Source: JAIBCM01 sp041395165
GTDB taxonomy: Bacteria > Verrucomicrobiota > Verrucomicrobiia > JADLBR01 > JAIBCM01
Reading direction: 5' to 3'
Length of the DNA: 64,000 nt
Assembly: GCA_041395165.1 (NCBI GenBank)
Contig: JAWLBA010000006.1
Coordinates: 1-64,000, forward strand
Part shown: positions 15,493 through 24,657 of the stretch, in pieces
How positions within the stretch are numbered: position 1 is the first letter of the stretch
Layout of the letters: each line of letters begins with the position of its first letter
Notes under the pieces: model-generated
The model's input: the letters and a program-made list of their open reading frames with translations, nothing else
What the model was told of the DNA's origin: nothing
Database searches by the model: none
Made by a program: the position numbers and the translations under genes

Positions 15493-18336
15493 TTATCCTT
15501 TCTTTAAGAGTTGTCTTAAGACGTAAGGCAGTATGCCACCATGCTGGTAATAATCAATTTCGATCGGAGTGTCGATGCGGCATTTAACCGGAACTTCAGT
15601 AATGGATCCATTTTTTCGTGTGATGCGAAGGGTAAGATTTTGTTGGGGTTTTAAATTTTGATCTAAACCTACGATATCATAAATCTCAGTGCCATCGAGT
15701 TGAAGAGTGGCAGCATAGGTTCCTTCCAAAAACTGGAGTGGAAGTACGCCCATGCCTACGAGATTGGAACGGTGAATGCGTTCATAACTTTGCGCAACGA
15801 CTGCTTTGACACCGAGTAATGCGGTTCCTTTGGCTGCCCAGTCGCGTGAAGAGCCGGTGCCATATTCCTGGCCTGCGATGACAACTAACGGAATGTTTTG
15901 TTTTTTATATTGCATGGCGGCGTCGAAGATGGACATTTTTTCGCCATTAGGTTGGAGTAAAGTGTTGCCGCCTTCTTCACCTTTGAGCATCAGATTTTTA
16001 ATGCGCACATTGGCAAAGGTTCCCCGGGTCATAACGAGGTCATTGCCGCGTCGCGAGCCGTAGCTATTAAAATCTTCAGTTTGAACGCCGTGATCTTGAA
16101 GAAAAAGTCCAGCAGGTGAAGTTTTTTTGATCGCACCGGCTGGCGAAATATGGTCGGTGGTGATGCTATCACCAAAAATTCCCAAGGCTCGCGCTTGTTT
16201 GATTTCCTGAATGGGTGGATAATCTAAAGAAAAATTTTCAAAGAAAGGTGGATTATGAATGTAAGTGGATTCTTTATTCCATTCATAGATTGCGCCAGTT
16301 GAGGAGGGGATTTCGTTCCATTTCGGATTTTGATCGGCGAAATCGCGATATAATTTTTGAAACATTTCTGCTTTTAAGGCAGTGCGCAAAGTGTCACGAA
16401 CTTCTTGTTGGCTAGGCCAGATATCTTTCAAATATACCGGTTTCCCTTCTGTGTCAGTTCCGAGCGGTTCTTGACTGAGGTCAATATCAACTTTACCGGC
16501 TAGTGCAAAAGCTACAACTAGTGGAGGCGACATGAGAAAATTGGCCTTGATGCTTTGATGCACGCGCGCTTCGAAATTTCGATTCCCTGAAAGCACGGAA
16601 GCAGCCACGAGATCATTTTTTAAAACGGCTTCTTCAATATGACTTTCTAATGGGCCGCTATTGCCGATGCAGGTGGTGCAACCGTAGCCTACAAGATTAA
16701 AGCCAAGTTGGTCCAAATACTTTTGCAAGTTGGTTTGGGCAAAATATTCGCTAACCACGCGAGATCCCGGGGCGAGGGATGTTTTGATTGTAGGAGAAAC
16801 TTTTAAGCCTCGTTCCACCGCTTTTTTCGCTAGCAAGCCAGCGGCTAACATTACGCTGGGATTAGAAGTGTTGGTGCAACTGGTGATGGCGGCAATGAGC
16901 ACGCTACCATGACCAATTTCAGCATGAAGTTCAGGATTTACATTGGCGACAGAATCTGGTGCAGGATGTTGATCGCGCATTTCACTTTCGCTTGGTGAAA
17001 CCCGCTCTTTGCGCATGCCGTAATCGTGAAGGGGTGCCACGTTATTGGGTTGGTGATGATTATTGATTTTGACACGCTTATTTAGTTCATTGGCTGATTT
17101 AGCATAGCCGCTTTCCGAAACGGGTTTGCTGAAAAGATCGACGAACTTATTTTTAAGATCAGGCAAAGGAATGCGATCTTGAGGCCGTTTAGGACCAGCG
17201 ACGCTAGGGGTGACTGTGTTGAGATCCAATTCAACGACTTGCGAGTAGTCGATTTCACCTTTTTTGGGAATGCCCCATAATCCCTGAGCGCGATAATAAT
17301 TTTCGTAAAGTTTACAATGCTCTTCACTGCGACCTGTGGCGCGCAAATAATTTACGCATTCGGCGTCAATCGGGAAGAATCCCATCGTTGCGCCATATTC
17401 CGGAGCCATGTTGGCAATGGTGGCGCGATCGACAACAGGTAACGCTTCGGCGCCAGGACCGAAAAATTCCACAAATTTCCCGACGACTTTAGTTTGACGC
17501 AAAAGTTGAGTGATGGTTAGCGCTAAGTCGGTAGCTGTAACACCTTCTTTCAGTGCGCCAGTGAGATGCACGCCCACTACATCAGGCGTTAAAAAGTAAA
17601 CGGGTTGACCGAGCATGCCCGCTTCGGCTTCAATGCCGCCAACGCCCCATCCGACGATGCCGAGACCATTAATCATCGTGGTGTGGGAATCGGTGCCAAC
17701 GAGTGTGTCGGGATAGTAGATTTGAGTTTTTTTGCCTGTGATTTCGGACTCTTTAGCAATCACGCCTTTTGCTAAATACTCCAAATTAACCTGGTGAACA
17801 ATACCAATGCCTGGGGGAACTACTTTGAAAGTTTCGAACGCTTGCATACCCCATTTGAGAAATTGATAACGTTCGCGGTTGCGTTTGAACTCGTAATCCA
17901 AATTCAATTGAAACGCTCGGGATTCACCCGCAAAATCGACTTGAACCGAGTGATCGACGACTAAATCTACGGGCACTAGGGGTTCAATGAGCTGGGGATC
18001 TTGTTTGAGTCGCGCAACGGCGTCGCGCATTGCGGCGAGATCAACGAGTAGTGGAACCCCAGTGAAATCTTGGAGAATGATGCGCGCTACGGTGAAAGGA
18101 ATTTCGTCAACACGTTCAGCGCCCGGTTGCCAATTTGCCAAGGTTGTGACATCTTTCGCAGTTATTTTTTTTTCATCGCAATGGCGTAAAACTGATTCTA
18201 GAACAATTCGAATGGAAATGGGCAAGCGCGAAATGGGTCCGATGCCAGCTTTTTCTAAGGCGGGAAGAGAATAAAAATGGCCAGTTTTTTGGTTGCCAAG
18301 ATCAAAAGTTTCTAAAGTTTTGGGTAATGATTTCAT
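15493..18336 (-). CDS. acnA: Aconitate hydratase A
   Basis: Isomerises citrate and isocitrate in the TCA cycle. 947 residues, slightly above the ~890-900 usual for AcnA. Cluster-ligand cysteines are in ITSCTNTSNPSV (about 485) and GCTTCIGNSGPL (about 552-555). Other signatures: LVGTDSHTTMINGLG, GVGGIEAEAGMLGQP, and the C-terminal swivel domain with GSRRGNDLVMTRGTFANVRI and AGQEYGTGSSRDWAAKG. The extra length is partly an insertion before the first cluster cysteine (residues ~430-475). The [4Fe-4S] site is complete. Confidence 0.97.
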   Translation of the reverse strand: MKSLPKTLETFDLGNQKTGHFYSLPALEKAGIGPISRLPISIRIVLESVLRHCDEKKITAKDVTTLANWQPGAERVDEIPFTVARIILQDFTGVPLLVDLAAMRDAVARLKQDPQLIEPLVPVDLVVDHSVQVDFAGESRAFQLNLDYEFKRNRERYQFLKWGMQAFETFKVVPPGIGIVHQVNLEYLAKGVIAKESEITGKKTQIYYPDTLVGTDSHTTMINGLGIVGWGVGGIEAEAGMLGQPVYFLTPDVVGVHLTGALKEGVTATDLALTITQLLRQTKVVGKFVEFFGPGAEALPVVDRATIANMAPEYGATMGFFPIDAECVNYLRATGRSEEHCKLYENYYRAQGLWGIPKKGEIDYSQVVELDLNTVTPSVAGPKRPQDRIPLPDLKNKFVDLFSKPVSESGYAKSANELNKRVKINNHHQPNNVAPLHDYGMRKERVSPSESEMRDQHPAPDSVANVNPELHAEIGHGSVLIAAITSCTNTSNPSVMLAAGLLAKKAVERGLKVSPTIKTSLAPGSRVVSEYFAQTNLQKYLDQLGFNLVGYGCTTCIGNSGPLESHIEEAVLKNDLVAASVLSGNRNFEARVHQSIKANFLMSPPLVVAFALAGKVDIDLSQEPLGTDTEGKPVYLKDIWPSQQEVRDTLRTALKAEMFQKLYRDFADQNPKWNEIPSSTGAIYEWNKESTYIHNPPFFENFSLDYPPIQEIKQARALGIFGDSITTDHISPAGAIKKTSPAGLFLQDHGVQTEDFNSYGSRRGNDLVMTRGTFANVRIKNLMLKGEEGGNTLLQPNGEKMSIFDAAMQYKKQNIPLVVIAGQEYGTGSSRDWAAKGTALLGVKAVVAQSYERIHRSNLVGMGVLPLQFLEGTYAATLQLDGTEIYDIVGLDQNLKPQQNLTLRITRKNGSITEVPVKCRIDTPIEIDYYQHGGILPYVLRQLLKKG

Positions 18337-18381
18337 GAGATGTCAATTTGAGATTTAGACTAAGTTTTGCAAGTTAGAATT

Positions 18382-19005
18382 CTAAGAGTGAGAAGTTTTT
18401 TTTGAAGTTGAGTTGATAAAATTTTCCGTAAGAAAATGGCGATTTTTTTGGAAATAAAAAAAACCAGAAGCGATGGTAAGTAGCGTGGCAATCCAAAAAC
18501 TAAGCGTAATCAAAAAATCAAGATGGCTAATCATTTTTTCAGGAAGGAAAGTTTTATTGCCTAATTGAAATTGAATTTCTTCTACTGCTAGATAAGCTAA
18601 AGCCAGAAGAATGGCAACGATTTGGGAAATCGTTTTATGTTTACCCGTGCGTTCCGCTGCTAAAACAACACCTTTGGCGGTGGCGATCAGTCGCAAGCCT
18701 GTGATTAAAAATTCTCGAGAGACCATCAGAATCGCCATCCACAGAGGAACCATATCGACGTAAACAAGAAAAAAGAGAGCAGAAGTGACAAGAATTTTAT
18801 CTGCTAGCGGATCCAACAACTTGCCTAAGTCAGTGGTTTGATTCCATTTTCTAGCGAGATAGCCATCTAACCAATCGGTTAGGCTTGCGATGATAAAAAT
18901 GCTAAAGGTAATGATGGCTTGAAAGCTAGATTCATAAGAAATGGCCACTACAAAAAGTAGCGTGAGAATTAATCGCGCAATGGTAATTTGATTGGGGATG
19001 TTCAT
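18382..19005 (-). CDS. pgsA: CDP-diacylglycerol--glycerol-3-phosphate 3-phosphatidyltransferase
   Basis: Commits CDP-diacylglycerol to phosphatidylglycerol synthesis in the inner membrane. 207 residues with about five helices. The CDP-alcohol phosphotransferase signature D-x2-D-G-x2-A-R-x8-G-x3-D-x3-D is complete (DWLDGYLARKW ... GKLLDPLADK, about residues 43-65). The N-terminal NIPNQITIARLILTLLF is typical of PgsA. The start overlaps the rimO stop by 4 bases. Confidence 0.95.
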   Translation of the reverse strand: MNIPNQITIARLILTLLFVVAISYESSFQAIITFSIFIIASLTDWLDGYLARKWNQTTDLGKLLDPLADKILVTSALFFLVYVDMVPLWMAILMVSREFLITGLRLIATAKGVVLAAERTGKHKTISQIVAILLALAYLAVEEIQFQLGNKTFLPEKMISHLDFLITLSFWIATLLTIASGFFYFQKNRHFLTENFINSTSKKTSHS

Positions 19006-20378
19006 GCGTGAGCGATTAAATCATAGTCGGTTGCTTCTTTTATAAAAACTTCAGCAAATTGGCCAGGTGCTAAATTTTTATCGCAAAATACTTTGCCGTC
19101 AATTTCTGGAGCATCGGCCTGAGTGCGGCCTAAACCGGGTGTGTCCACAAGAATTTTTTGTTGTGTGCCAATACGGCTTTGTTGAATTTTTCGGGCTAAT
19201 TTTTTTTGAAGTTTCATCGCACGGTGAAATCGCTCTTGCTTGATTTCTGCCGAGAGATGATCAGGAAGTTGATAGGCACGTGTGCCTTCTTCCAAGGAAT
19301 AAGTAAAAATGCCGAGTCTTTCAAAATGGGTCTCTTCAATGAAATTGAGGAGATGTTGAAAATGGGTTTCGGTTTCCCCAGGAAAACCAACAATAAACGT
19401 GGTTCGAATAGCGATGTCGGGGATGATTTTTTTCATTTGCACAATCAAATCGCGAATGTGTTGCTCTGAAGTTTCGCGTCGCATGAGTTGGAGCATTTCT
19501 TCGTGAATATGTTGCAATGGAATATCAATATAACGCGCTACTTTTTCGCAAGCAGTGATGGTTTCCATTAATTCCTGGCTCCAATGCGCCGGATGGGTGT
19601 AAAGAAGTCGAATCCAAAAATCGCCTTCAATGGCGTTTAGTTCGTGCAATAAATGGATCAAACTTTGGCCTCGTGACGAATCGACTTTTTGTCGCGGGCT
19701 GGCTCGTTGCTCCCATAAATCCATTCCAAAGTAGGTGGTGTCTTGAGAGATGAGAATTAGCTCCTTAACGCCGCTGTGAATTAAAGCGCGTGCTTCAGCG
19801 ACGATGGATTCCACAGTGCGACTGCGGTGACGGCCGCGCATTTGGGGAATGATACAAAAAGAGCAGGGATGATTGCAGCCCTCGGCAATTTTTATGTAGG
19901 CGTAGTGGTTCGGCGTTAAGCGAAGTCGTGGTGTGTCAAAATCAGGAATATAACGTGGTCGTGGTGTGACATAATTTTTTTCTCCCGACTCTTGCCAGAC
20001 TTGGTCGACGATCGAAGTAATGTCTTTGATCTGGTCCAGACCGATAAAAGCATCCACTTCTGGCAATGCTTCCGGCAATTCTTTGCTAAAACGTTGAGCC
20101 ATACAACCGGCAACGATAAGTTTTTGCGAGTGATCGCTTTTGCGCAATCCTTTGTAACGGTTTGCCTCAAGAATGGCTTCAATGCTTTCTTCTTTAGCAC
20201 TGTCGATGAAGCTGCACGTGTTAACAATTAAAATATCCGCCTTCTCGGCTTCATTGGTGATGGGATAACCTTCTTTTTGTAAGCAGCCTAGCATGATCTC
20301 GGCGTCCACCAAATTTTTGGCGCAACCCAGGGAAATCATGCCCACTTGCGGGCGATCGAGAACAGCAGTTACTGGCAT
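19002..20378 (-). CDS. rimO: Ribosomal protein uS12 methylthiotransferase
   Basis: Radical-SAM enzyme that methylthiolates an aspartate of ribosomal protein S12. 458 residues in three domains: the N-terminal UPF0004 domain with cluster cysteines in SLGCAKN, VNTCSFIDSA and VAGCMAQR; the radical-SAM core with C-x3-C-x2-C (CNHPCSFC, about residue 169); and a C-terminal TRAM domain. SLGCAKNLVDAE and SFIDSAKEES mark RimO rather than MiaB. Divergent from tRNA-Ser. Confidence 0.95.
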   Translation of the reverse strand: MPVTAVLDRPQVGMISLGCAKNLVDAEIMLGCLQKEGYPITNEAEKADILIVNTCSFIDSAKEESIEAILEANRYKGLRKSDHSQKLIVAGCMAQRFSKELPEALPEVDAFIGLDQIKDITSIVDQVWQESGEKNYVTPRPRYIPDFDTPRLRLTPNHYAYIKIAEGCNHPCSFCIIPQMRGRHRSRTVESIVAEARALIHSGVKELILISQDTTYFGMDLWEQRASPRQKVDSSRGQSLIHLLHELNAIEGDFWIRLLYTHPAHWSQELMETITACEKVARYIDIPLQHIHEEMLQLMRRETSEQHIRDLIVQMKKIIPDIAIRTTFIVGFPGETETHFQHLLNFIEETHFERLGIFTYSLEEGTRAYQLPDHLSAEIKQERFHRAMKLQKKLARKIQQSRIGTQQKILVDTPGLGRTQADAPEIDGKVFCDKNLAPGQFAEVFIKEATDYDLIAHA

Positions 20379-20423
20379 AATATTTGGTCTAGGCGAAATT
20401 TTGATTCAATCAAGATTACCTTC

Positions 20424-20452
20424 TTGCGCCTGGCGAAAAAGCCGCTTAAACT
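20424..20452 (+). promoter_or_regulatory. Candidate promoter of tRNA-Ser
   Basis: TTGCGC (20424-20429), a 17-bp spacer and TAAACT (20447-20452), about 15 bases before the tRNA 5' end. Box sequences are moderate but spacing and placement are ideal. Confidence 0.45.
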
Positions 20453-20466
20453 ACCAGTTATCTGTG

Positions 20467-20556
20467 GGTGAGATGGCTGAGTGGTCGAAAGCAGCGGTTT
20501 GCTAAACCGCCGTCCTGCCTAAAGCGGGACCGAGGGTTCGAATCCCTCTCTCACCG
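20467..20556 (+). tRNA. tRNA-Ser (anticodon GCU)
   Basis: A complete class II tRNA of 90 nt. The 7-bp acceptor stem is GGTGAGA/TCTCACC. The D-arm TGGCTGAGTGGTCGAAAGCA is present, the anticodon stem-loop has GCT at 20501-20503, a long serine variable arm follows (CGTCCTGCCTAAAGCGGGAC), and the T-arm is GAGGGTTCGAATCCCTC. The 3' CCA is not encoded. Reads AGC/AGU codons. Confidence 0.97.
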
Positions 20557-20579
20557 TGTTATTTGTTAAATAAAAGGCT

Positions 20580-21425
20580 ATGATAAAAAGCGTGTTGGCT
20601 GTCTTTGAAAATTTTAAAATTCGCAGAATTTATAATGAGGCCACAGAAACGTGGTTTTTTTCTGTGGTCGATATTATACAAGCGTTGACACAACAACCTA
20701 ATTACCAGCCTGCACGAAAATATTGGAATAAATTGAAGGAACGACTCAAAAAAGAAGGCAGCGAGTCGGTGACAAATTGTCACCGACTGAAATTAGAAGC
20801 AGCTGATGGGAAAAAATATTTAACTGATGTGGCTGATCCAGAAACACTTTTGCGTTTAATTCAATCGGTTCCAAGTCCTAAAGCAGAGCCTATCAAGCTT
20901 TGGCTGGCGAAAGTCGGTTATGAACGGATTCAAGATATGGTAGATCCGGCTCGATCACTTGATCGGGCGCGTGAGTATTGGCGGCAATATGGAAGGAGTG
21001 AGAAATGGATTCAACAAAGGATGATGGGGCAAGAAACTCGAAATAAGCTGACCGATTATTGGAAAAATCACGATATTAAAAGCGAAAAAGAATATGCTAT
21101 TTTAACTAATATTATTCATAAAGAATGGTCAGACTTGGAAATTCAAGATCATAAAAAAATGAAAGGTTTGAAAAATGAAAATCTTCGCGACCATATGAGC
21201 GAAGCGGAACTTATTTTTACTGCGTTGGCCGAACTTTCTACTCGTCAGATAGCTGAAACGCTAAGCGCTAATGGAATGGAGGAAAATAAGATTGCCGGCC
21301 AGAAAGGCGGTGGCATTGCCAAAAAAGCTCGATTGGAGCTTGAGGAAAAAACCGGAAAAAAAGTTGTGACGACGGGCAATTATTTGCTTCCTCAAAAAAT
21401 ACACGAGATGTTTGAAGACAAATAA
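20580..21425 (+). CDS. BRO-N/DinD-like protein (phage antirepressor-like)
   Basis: 281 residues. The N-terminal ~110 residues are a BRO-N-like DNA-binding domain (RRIYNEATETWFFSVVDIIQ; YWNKLKERLKKEG; KYLTDVADPETLLRLIQSVP). The C-terminal part resembles the DNA-damage-inducible DinD family (LKNENLRDHMSEAELIFTAL; GGGIAKKARLELEEKTGKKV). Such genes are common as solitary chromosomal copies as well as in phages. It lies 23 bases after tRNA-Ser in the same direction, a classical integration spot, but no integrase, attachment repeat or phage gene accompanies it. Function unproven. Confidence 0.75.
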   Translation: MIKSVLAVFENFKIRRIYNEATETWFFSVVDIIQALTQQPNYQPARKYWNKLKERLKKEGSESVTNCHRLKLEAADGKKYLTDVADPETLLRLIQSVPSPKAEPIKLWLAKVGYERIQDMVDPARSLDRAREYWRQYGRSEKWIQQRMMGQETRNKLTDYWKNHDIKSEKEYAILTNIIHKEWSDLEIQDHKKMKGLKNENLRDHMSEAELIFTALAELSTRQIAETLSANGMEENKIAGQKGGGIAKKARLELEEKTGKKVVTTGNYLLPQKIHEMFEDK

Positions 21426-21442
21426 AGTGTTGATAAAAATTT

Positions 21443-22132
21443 ATGACTCATCACGAAATTTTAAAACAACTCAAAGACTTGGGCACGGCTCAAAATCGTA
21501 AGGTTTATGGGCGGCATGGCATGGTGGGTGATGTGTTTGGAGTGAGTTTTGCGAATCTGAATCAATTGAAGCGAAAAATTAAGTTCAATCACGAGTTGGC
21601 GTGTGATTTGTGGCGTTCGGGCAATGCGGATGCGCGGCATTTGGCAATAATGATTGTGGATGTCGCAAAAATGACAGAAACGCGAGCAGAGCAGTGGTTA
21701 AAAGAGATTCGCTATCCTATGCTGGCGGGCTTACTTGCGAAGGTCATTGCCCAAACTCCTTTTGTACAGAAAAAGCGAAACAATGGGTTCGTTCGCCAAA
21801 AGAATGGATCAGCTGTGCGGGCTGGGATTTGGTGGCCTGTTTGGCTTTGGAAGAAAATGCGCTTGCGGAAAGTTTTTTTGAAAAATGTTTGAAAGAGATT
21901 GAGAAAAAATTCATCACAGTCCCAATTTTACACGGCACGCGATGAATGGGGCTTTGATTGCGATTGGTTTGCGAAATGCCAAATTAGAAAATCAGCCAAG
22001 ACGGTTGCTAAGGGCATAGGAAAAGTGGTTGTGGATCATGGAGAAACGGGTTGCAAAACGCCCGATGCTGTTTCTTATATTGAAAAAATAAAAGCCTGGC
22101 GAAATCGCAAGCAAAAAGAAATAGATTTTTAA
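21443..22132 (+). pseudogene. AlkD-like DNA alkylation repair (HEAT-repeat) gene with three frameshifts
   Basis: Joined across three one-base losses, at about 21767-21769, in the A run 21904-21909 and at about 21995, the region encodes a 230-residue protein. Readable parts are LKDLGTAQNRKVYGRHGM, VFGVSFANLNQLKRKIK, AKQWVRSPKEWISCAGWDLV, HAMNGALIAIGLRN and KVVVDHGETGCKTPDAV. These match the HEAT-like DNA alkylation repair family, whose members lift alkylated bases from DNA. The corrected length is an exact codon multiple, and the sequence between breaks is well conserved. The disruption is therefore recent or a sequencing artefact. Lies 17 bases after the BRO/DinD-like gene. Confidence 0.75.
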
Positions 22133-22183
22133 CCATTACATTTCTTGATTTTTTATTTTCTCGATCTTAACTGGTTAAACTTT

Positions 22184-23326
22184 ATGCAACCCGTTTCTCA
22201 TTTCCCTCCCTTCAGTTTAAGTCGATTATTGCGCACGGTTTTTGCGCCTCAACCTGGAGAAAAGATTGGCATTCTAATTGATTTACTTCATCCGGCAAAT
22301 GTGAAAGGGTTGAAATTTTTGAAAGATCCTCAGCTTTTGATTCAGAAATATGCGGTGGAAGTTTTTTATGAAGGGTTAAAACAAGGGGTTTTGGAGGAAC
22401 TAAAATTGTAAAGAGGCGAGCTTTATGCTTATGAAATTACGGGTGGAAGTAATTTGGACATGAAGGATGTCGCGCTGATGACAAGCGGGAAGCGACTGAG
22501 CCTGGAAAAGGATATTTATCCTAACTATGATATTTTACTTTGTATTTCGACTTATTCTGCCACGGCGCCTTTGACGGCGTTCGCTAAGCGCTACGGATTT
22601 CGGGGCGCTACATTGCACGGAGTGAACGCTACGATTTTAGCGACAGGCTTATCGGTGGATTATGAGGAGGTGAGCCGTCAGGCAGAAAATTGCGTTTGGG
22701 AATGACGCGTGGATAAGGTGGAGATTGATTTTAAGGTGGCGAACAAACCTTATACGTTAACATTGGAATTGGGTAAACAAGAAGCGCAGAAAAGTCATGG
22801 ATTGTGTCGCGGTAGAAATCCGGATGTGGCTAATTTGCCCGCAGGCGAAATTTATTATGTGCCAACGGGCGCAGAAGGGTTTTTCCCGATGAAGTATGAA
22901 GATGGAACGTTGGGGTTGATGCGAGTGACGGGAGGGCGAATTGTGGAAGCAACTTTGTTGTATGGAGAGAAATCGACTATCGAAGAGCATCAAAAGAAAT
23001 TAAAAAATGATCCGGTGACGGGCGAGTTAGGTGAGCTGGGTTTTGGTACTCAAGAATTGCCTTTTGCGGGTCGGGATATTCAAGATGAAAAAATTTTAGG
23101 CACGTTTCATGTTGCGACAGGTCGCAGTGATCATTTGGGAGGACATTTAACACCCGATAAATTTGCGAAAGCGAAAAATGCCACGCATGATGATATTTTA
23201 TTTGCTCCGCATAAAACGCCAGAGGTTGAAGCGCCGCAAGTCCGGCTTTATCGCAATGGATCGGTGGAAGTGTTAATCGAGAACTATAAGCCTTCAGCTT
23301 ATTTGCGGTCTTTATTGGCTGCTTGA
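22184..23326 (+). pseudogene. M29-aminopeptidase-like gene interrupted by two in-frame stop codons
   Basis: One continuous frame of 381 codons from the ATG at 22184, broken by TAA at 22409-22411 and TGA at 22703-22705, with no frameshift. The protein reads across both stops: FSLSRLLRTVFAPQPGEKI, then GELYAYEITGGSNLDMKD, then TAPLTAFAKRYGFRGATLHG, then QEAQKSHGLCRG, then LPAGEIYYVPTGAEG and DIQDEKILGTFHVATGRSDH. It resembles the leucyl-aminopeptidase/M29-like family, a tentative assignment. The last 205 codons remain open. The two stops differ, so stop-codon recoding is unlikely. It is decayed or mis-sequenced, next to another broken gene. Confidence 0.7.
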
Positions 23327-23330
23327 TAGC

Positions 23331-24080
23331 ATGGTGGATTACGAGTCTGACGCACAGTTGGCGCAATATCTGTTGTTTCATTACGGCAAGCGTGAAGAGA
23401 TTTTGCCTTATTCTTTTGGACCCGTTGACGCGCTTTATTTTTCAGTGCGCTGTGCGGAATTGGGCGCGCGCTGGAGTCAAAAGCAGGGAAGGGCATTGGA
23501 TTTGGGATGCGCCGTGGGAAGAGCAACTTTTGAACTCGCAAAAAATTTCGGTGAGGTCATCGGCTTAGATGCTTCTCGGCGCTTTATTGCAACGGCGAAT
23601 CAGTTAAAACAAAACGGTGAATTAAGTTATTCTTTTCCTTTAGAGGGTGAGTTGGTGGAGAAGTTCGTGGCTCAAGTGCCATCGGACATTGCTAAAGAAA
23701 GAGTGACATTTGTCCATGGCGATGCTTGTCAACTTGATTCGAAATTGGGAGCGTTTGATCTTGTTCTAATGGCTAATCTTATTGATCGATTGCCTGAACC
23801 CAAGCGATGTTTAGAAAAAATCAGTTCTTTTTTAAGCAATAAAGGGATTTTGCTGATGACTTCGCCTTACACTTGGTTGGAAACTGTAACAGCAAAAGAG
23901 GAATGGTTGGGTGGAATAAAACGTGATGAAAAATCAATTTTTACTTTTGAGGCGATTCTATCTTTATTGCAATCGGATTTCGAGTTGTTGGAGCGTAGCG
24001 ACATGCCTTTTCTGATTCGTGAGCATGCGCGAAAATATCAGTGGAGCGTAGCGCAAGCTACAGTTTGGCAAAAGCGCTAG
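23331..24080 (+). CDS. SAM-dependent methyltransferase, putative 4-mercaptohistidine N1-methyltransferase type
   Basis: 249 residues. It starts YESDAQLAQYLLFHYGKREE and YSFGPVDALYFSVRCAELGA, then the class I SAM-binding loop LDLGCAVGRATFELA (about residue 60) and VIGLDASRRFIATANQL. These N-terminal stretches are characteristic of the C-terminal methyltransferase domain of the ovothiol synthase OvoA, which in several bacteria is a separate gene. It would methylate 4-mercaptohistidine in ovothiol A synthesis. No sulfoxide synthase (OvoA core) gene is in this window. It lies 4 bases after the broken peptidase-like gene. Confidence 0.8.
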   Translation: MVDYESDAQLAQYLLFHYGKREEILPYSFGPVDALYFSVRCAELGARWSQKQGRALDLGCAVGRATFELAKNFGEVIGLDASRRFIATANQLKQNGELSYSFPLEGELVEKFVAQVPSDIAKERVTFVHGDACQLDSKLGAFDLVLMANLIDRLPEPKRCLEKISSFLSNKGILLMTSPYTWLETVTAKEEWLGGIKRDEKSIFTFEAILSLLQSDFELLERSDMPFLIREHARKYQWSVAQATVWQKR

Positions 24081-24211
24081 CGAATTAAGCCTGCGATGCC
24101 AATGACGATAAAATAGATGGCAACGATGTAGTTAAGTAGTCTGGGGACAATAAGAATTAAAACGCCAGCGATTAAAGCCAGAACGGGTTGATAAGAGAGA
24201 TTGATATACAT
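24077..24211 (-). CDS. DUF3096-family small membrane protein
   Basis: 44 residues: MYINLSYQPVLALIAGVLIL, then IVPRLLNYIVAIYFIVIGIAG. The two hydrophobic stretches around the PRLLNYIVAIY motif match the DUF3096 family of small membrane proteins of unknown function. It is convergent with the methyltransferase gene, overlapping its stop by 4 bases. Upstream lies an AT-rich palindrome. Confidence 0.8.
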   Translation of the reverse strand: MYINLSYQPVLALIAGVLILIVPRLLNYIVAIYFIVIGIAGLIR

Positions 24212-24269
24212 GTGCAATAGATTATAAAAAAAAGTTTTTTTTGCACGTTTTTATTCGTAAAAAGGGTTT

Positions 24270-24653
24270 ATGAAAAAGAAAGAGAAAATTCCTACTTCTG
24301 GCGATTCGACACCACTCAGTTCGCCATTTACTTCTTTTCATCTGGAAGGGCTTCCTGATTTAAAACCTTCCTTGGTTTCGAATCAATCTATTCCCGCCAC
24401 CCCTGCAAAAAAAGGGCGTGTGGTGTTGCGTAAAGAGACGTCTCAACGCGCGGGTAAAGCGGTGATTGTGGTGTCGCAGTTTGAATCGAGAATCAATCTT
24501 CGCGAGATTGACGAGTTGGCACGAGGTTTGAAAAAATTTTGTGGTTGCGGCGGAACGGTTAAGGATCGAGAAATTGAAATTCAAGGGGATCAACCGGCGA
24601 AAATTCGCAGCTTCCTAGAGAACCAAGGATTTCGTGTGGATGGGGTGCGTTGA
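24270..24653 (+). CDS. yciH: SUI1/YciH-family translation initiation factor-like protein
   Basis: 127 residues. The ~50-residue N-terminus is low-complexity and probably disordered. The C-terminal SUI1 (eIF1-like) domain has the usual landmarks: VVLRKETSQRAGKAVIVVS, ELARGLKKFCGCGGTVKDRE and EIQGDQPAKIRSFLENQGF. Bacterial YciH proteins are thought to affect start-site fidelity on the 30S subunit. It is followed 4 bases later by a methyltransferase gene. Confidence 0.9.
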   Translation: MKKKEKIPTSGDSTPLSSPFTSFHLEGLPDLKPSLVSNQSIPATPAKKGRVVLRKETSQRAGKAVIVVSQFESRINLREIDELARGLKKFCGCGGTVKDREIEIQGDQPAKIRSFLENQGFRVDGVR

Positions 24654-24657
24654 AGTT

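Noticed and set aside
20556..22132. Prophage or genomic island at tRNA-Ser
   Set aside because: Only one phage-like gene is present; no integrase, structural gene or duplicated tRNA end was seen.
22403..22711. Stop-codon readthrough or selenocysteine at the in-frame stops of the peptidase-like gene
   Set aside because: The two stops are different codons (TAA and TGA), neither sits at a known Cys/Sec position, and no downstream stem-loop typical of recoding was apparent.
24214..24246. AT-rich palindrome upstream of yciH (GTGCAA...TTGCAC with A8/T8 arms) as a terminator
   Set aside because: It lies upstream of both flanking divergent genes, and the stem is mostly A-T; it is more likely promoter-region composition than a terminator.
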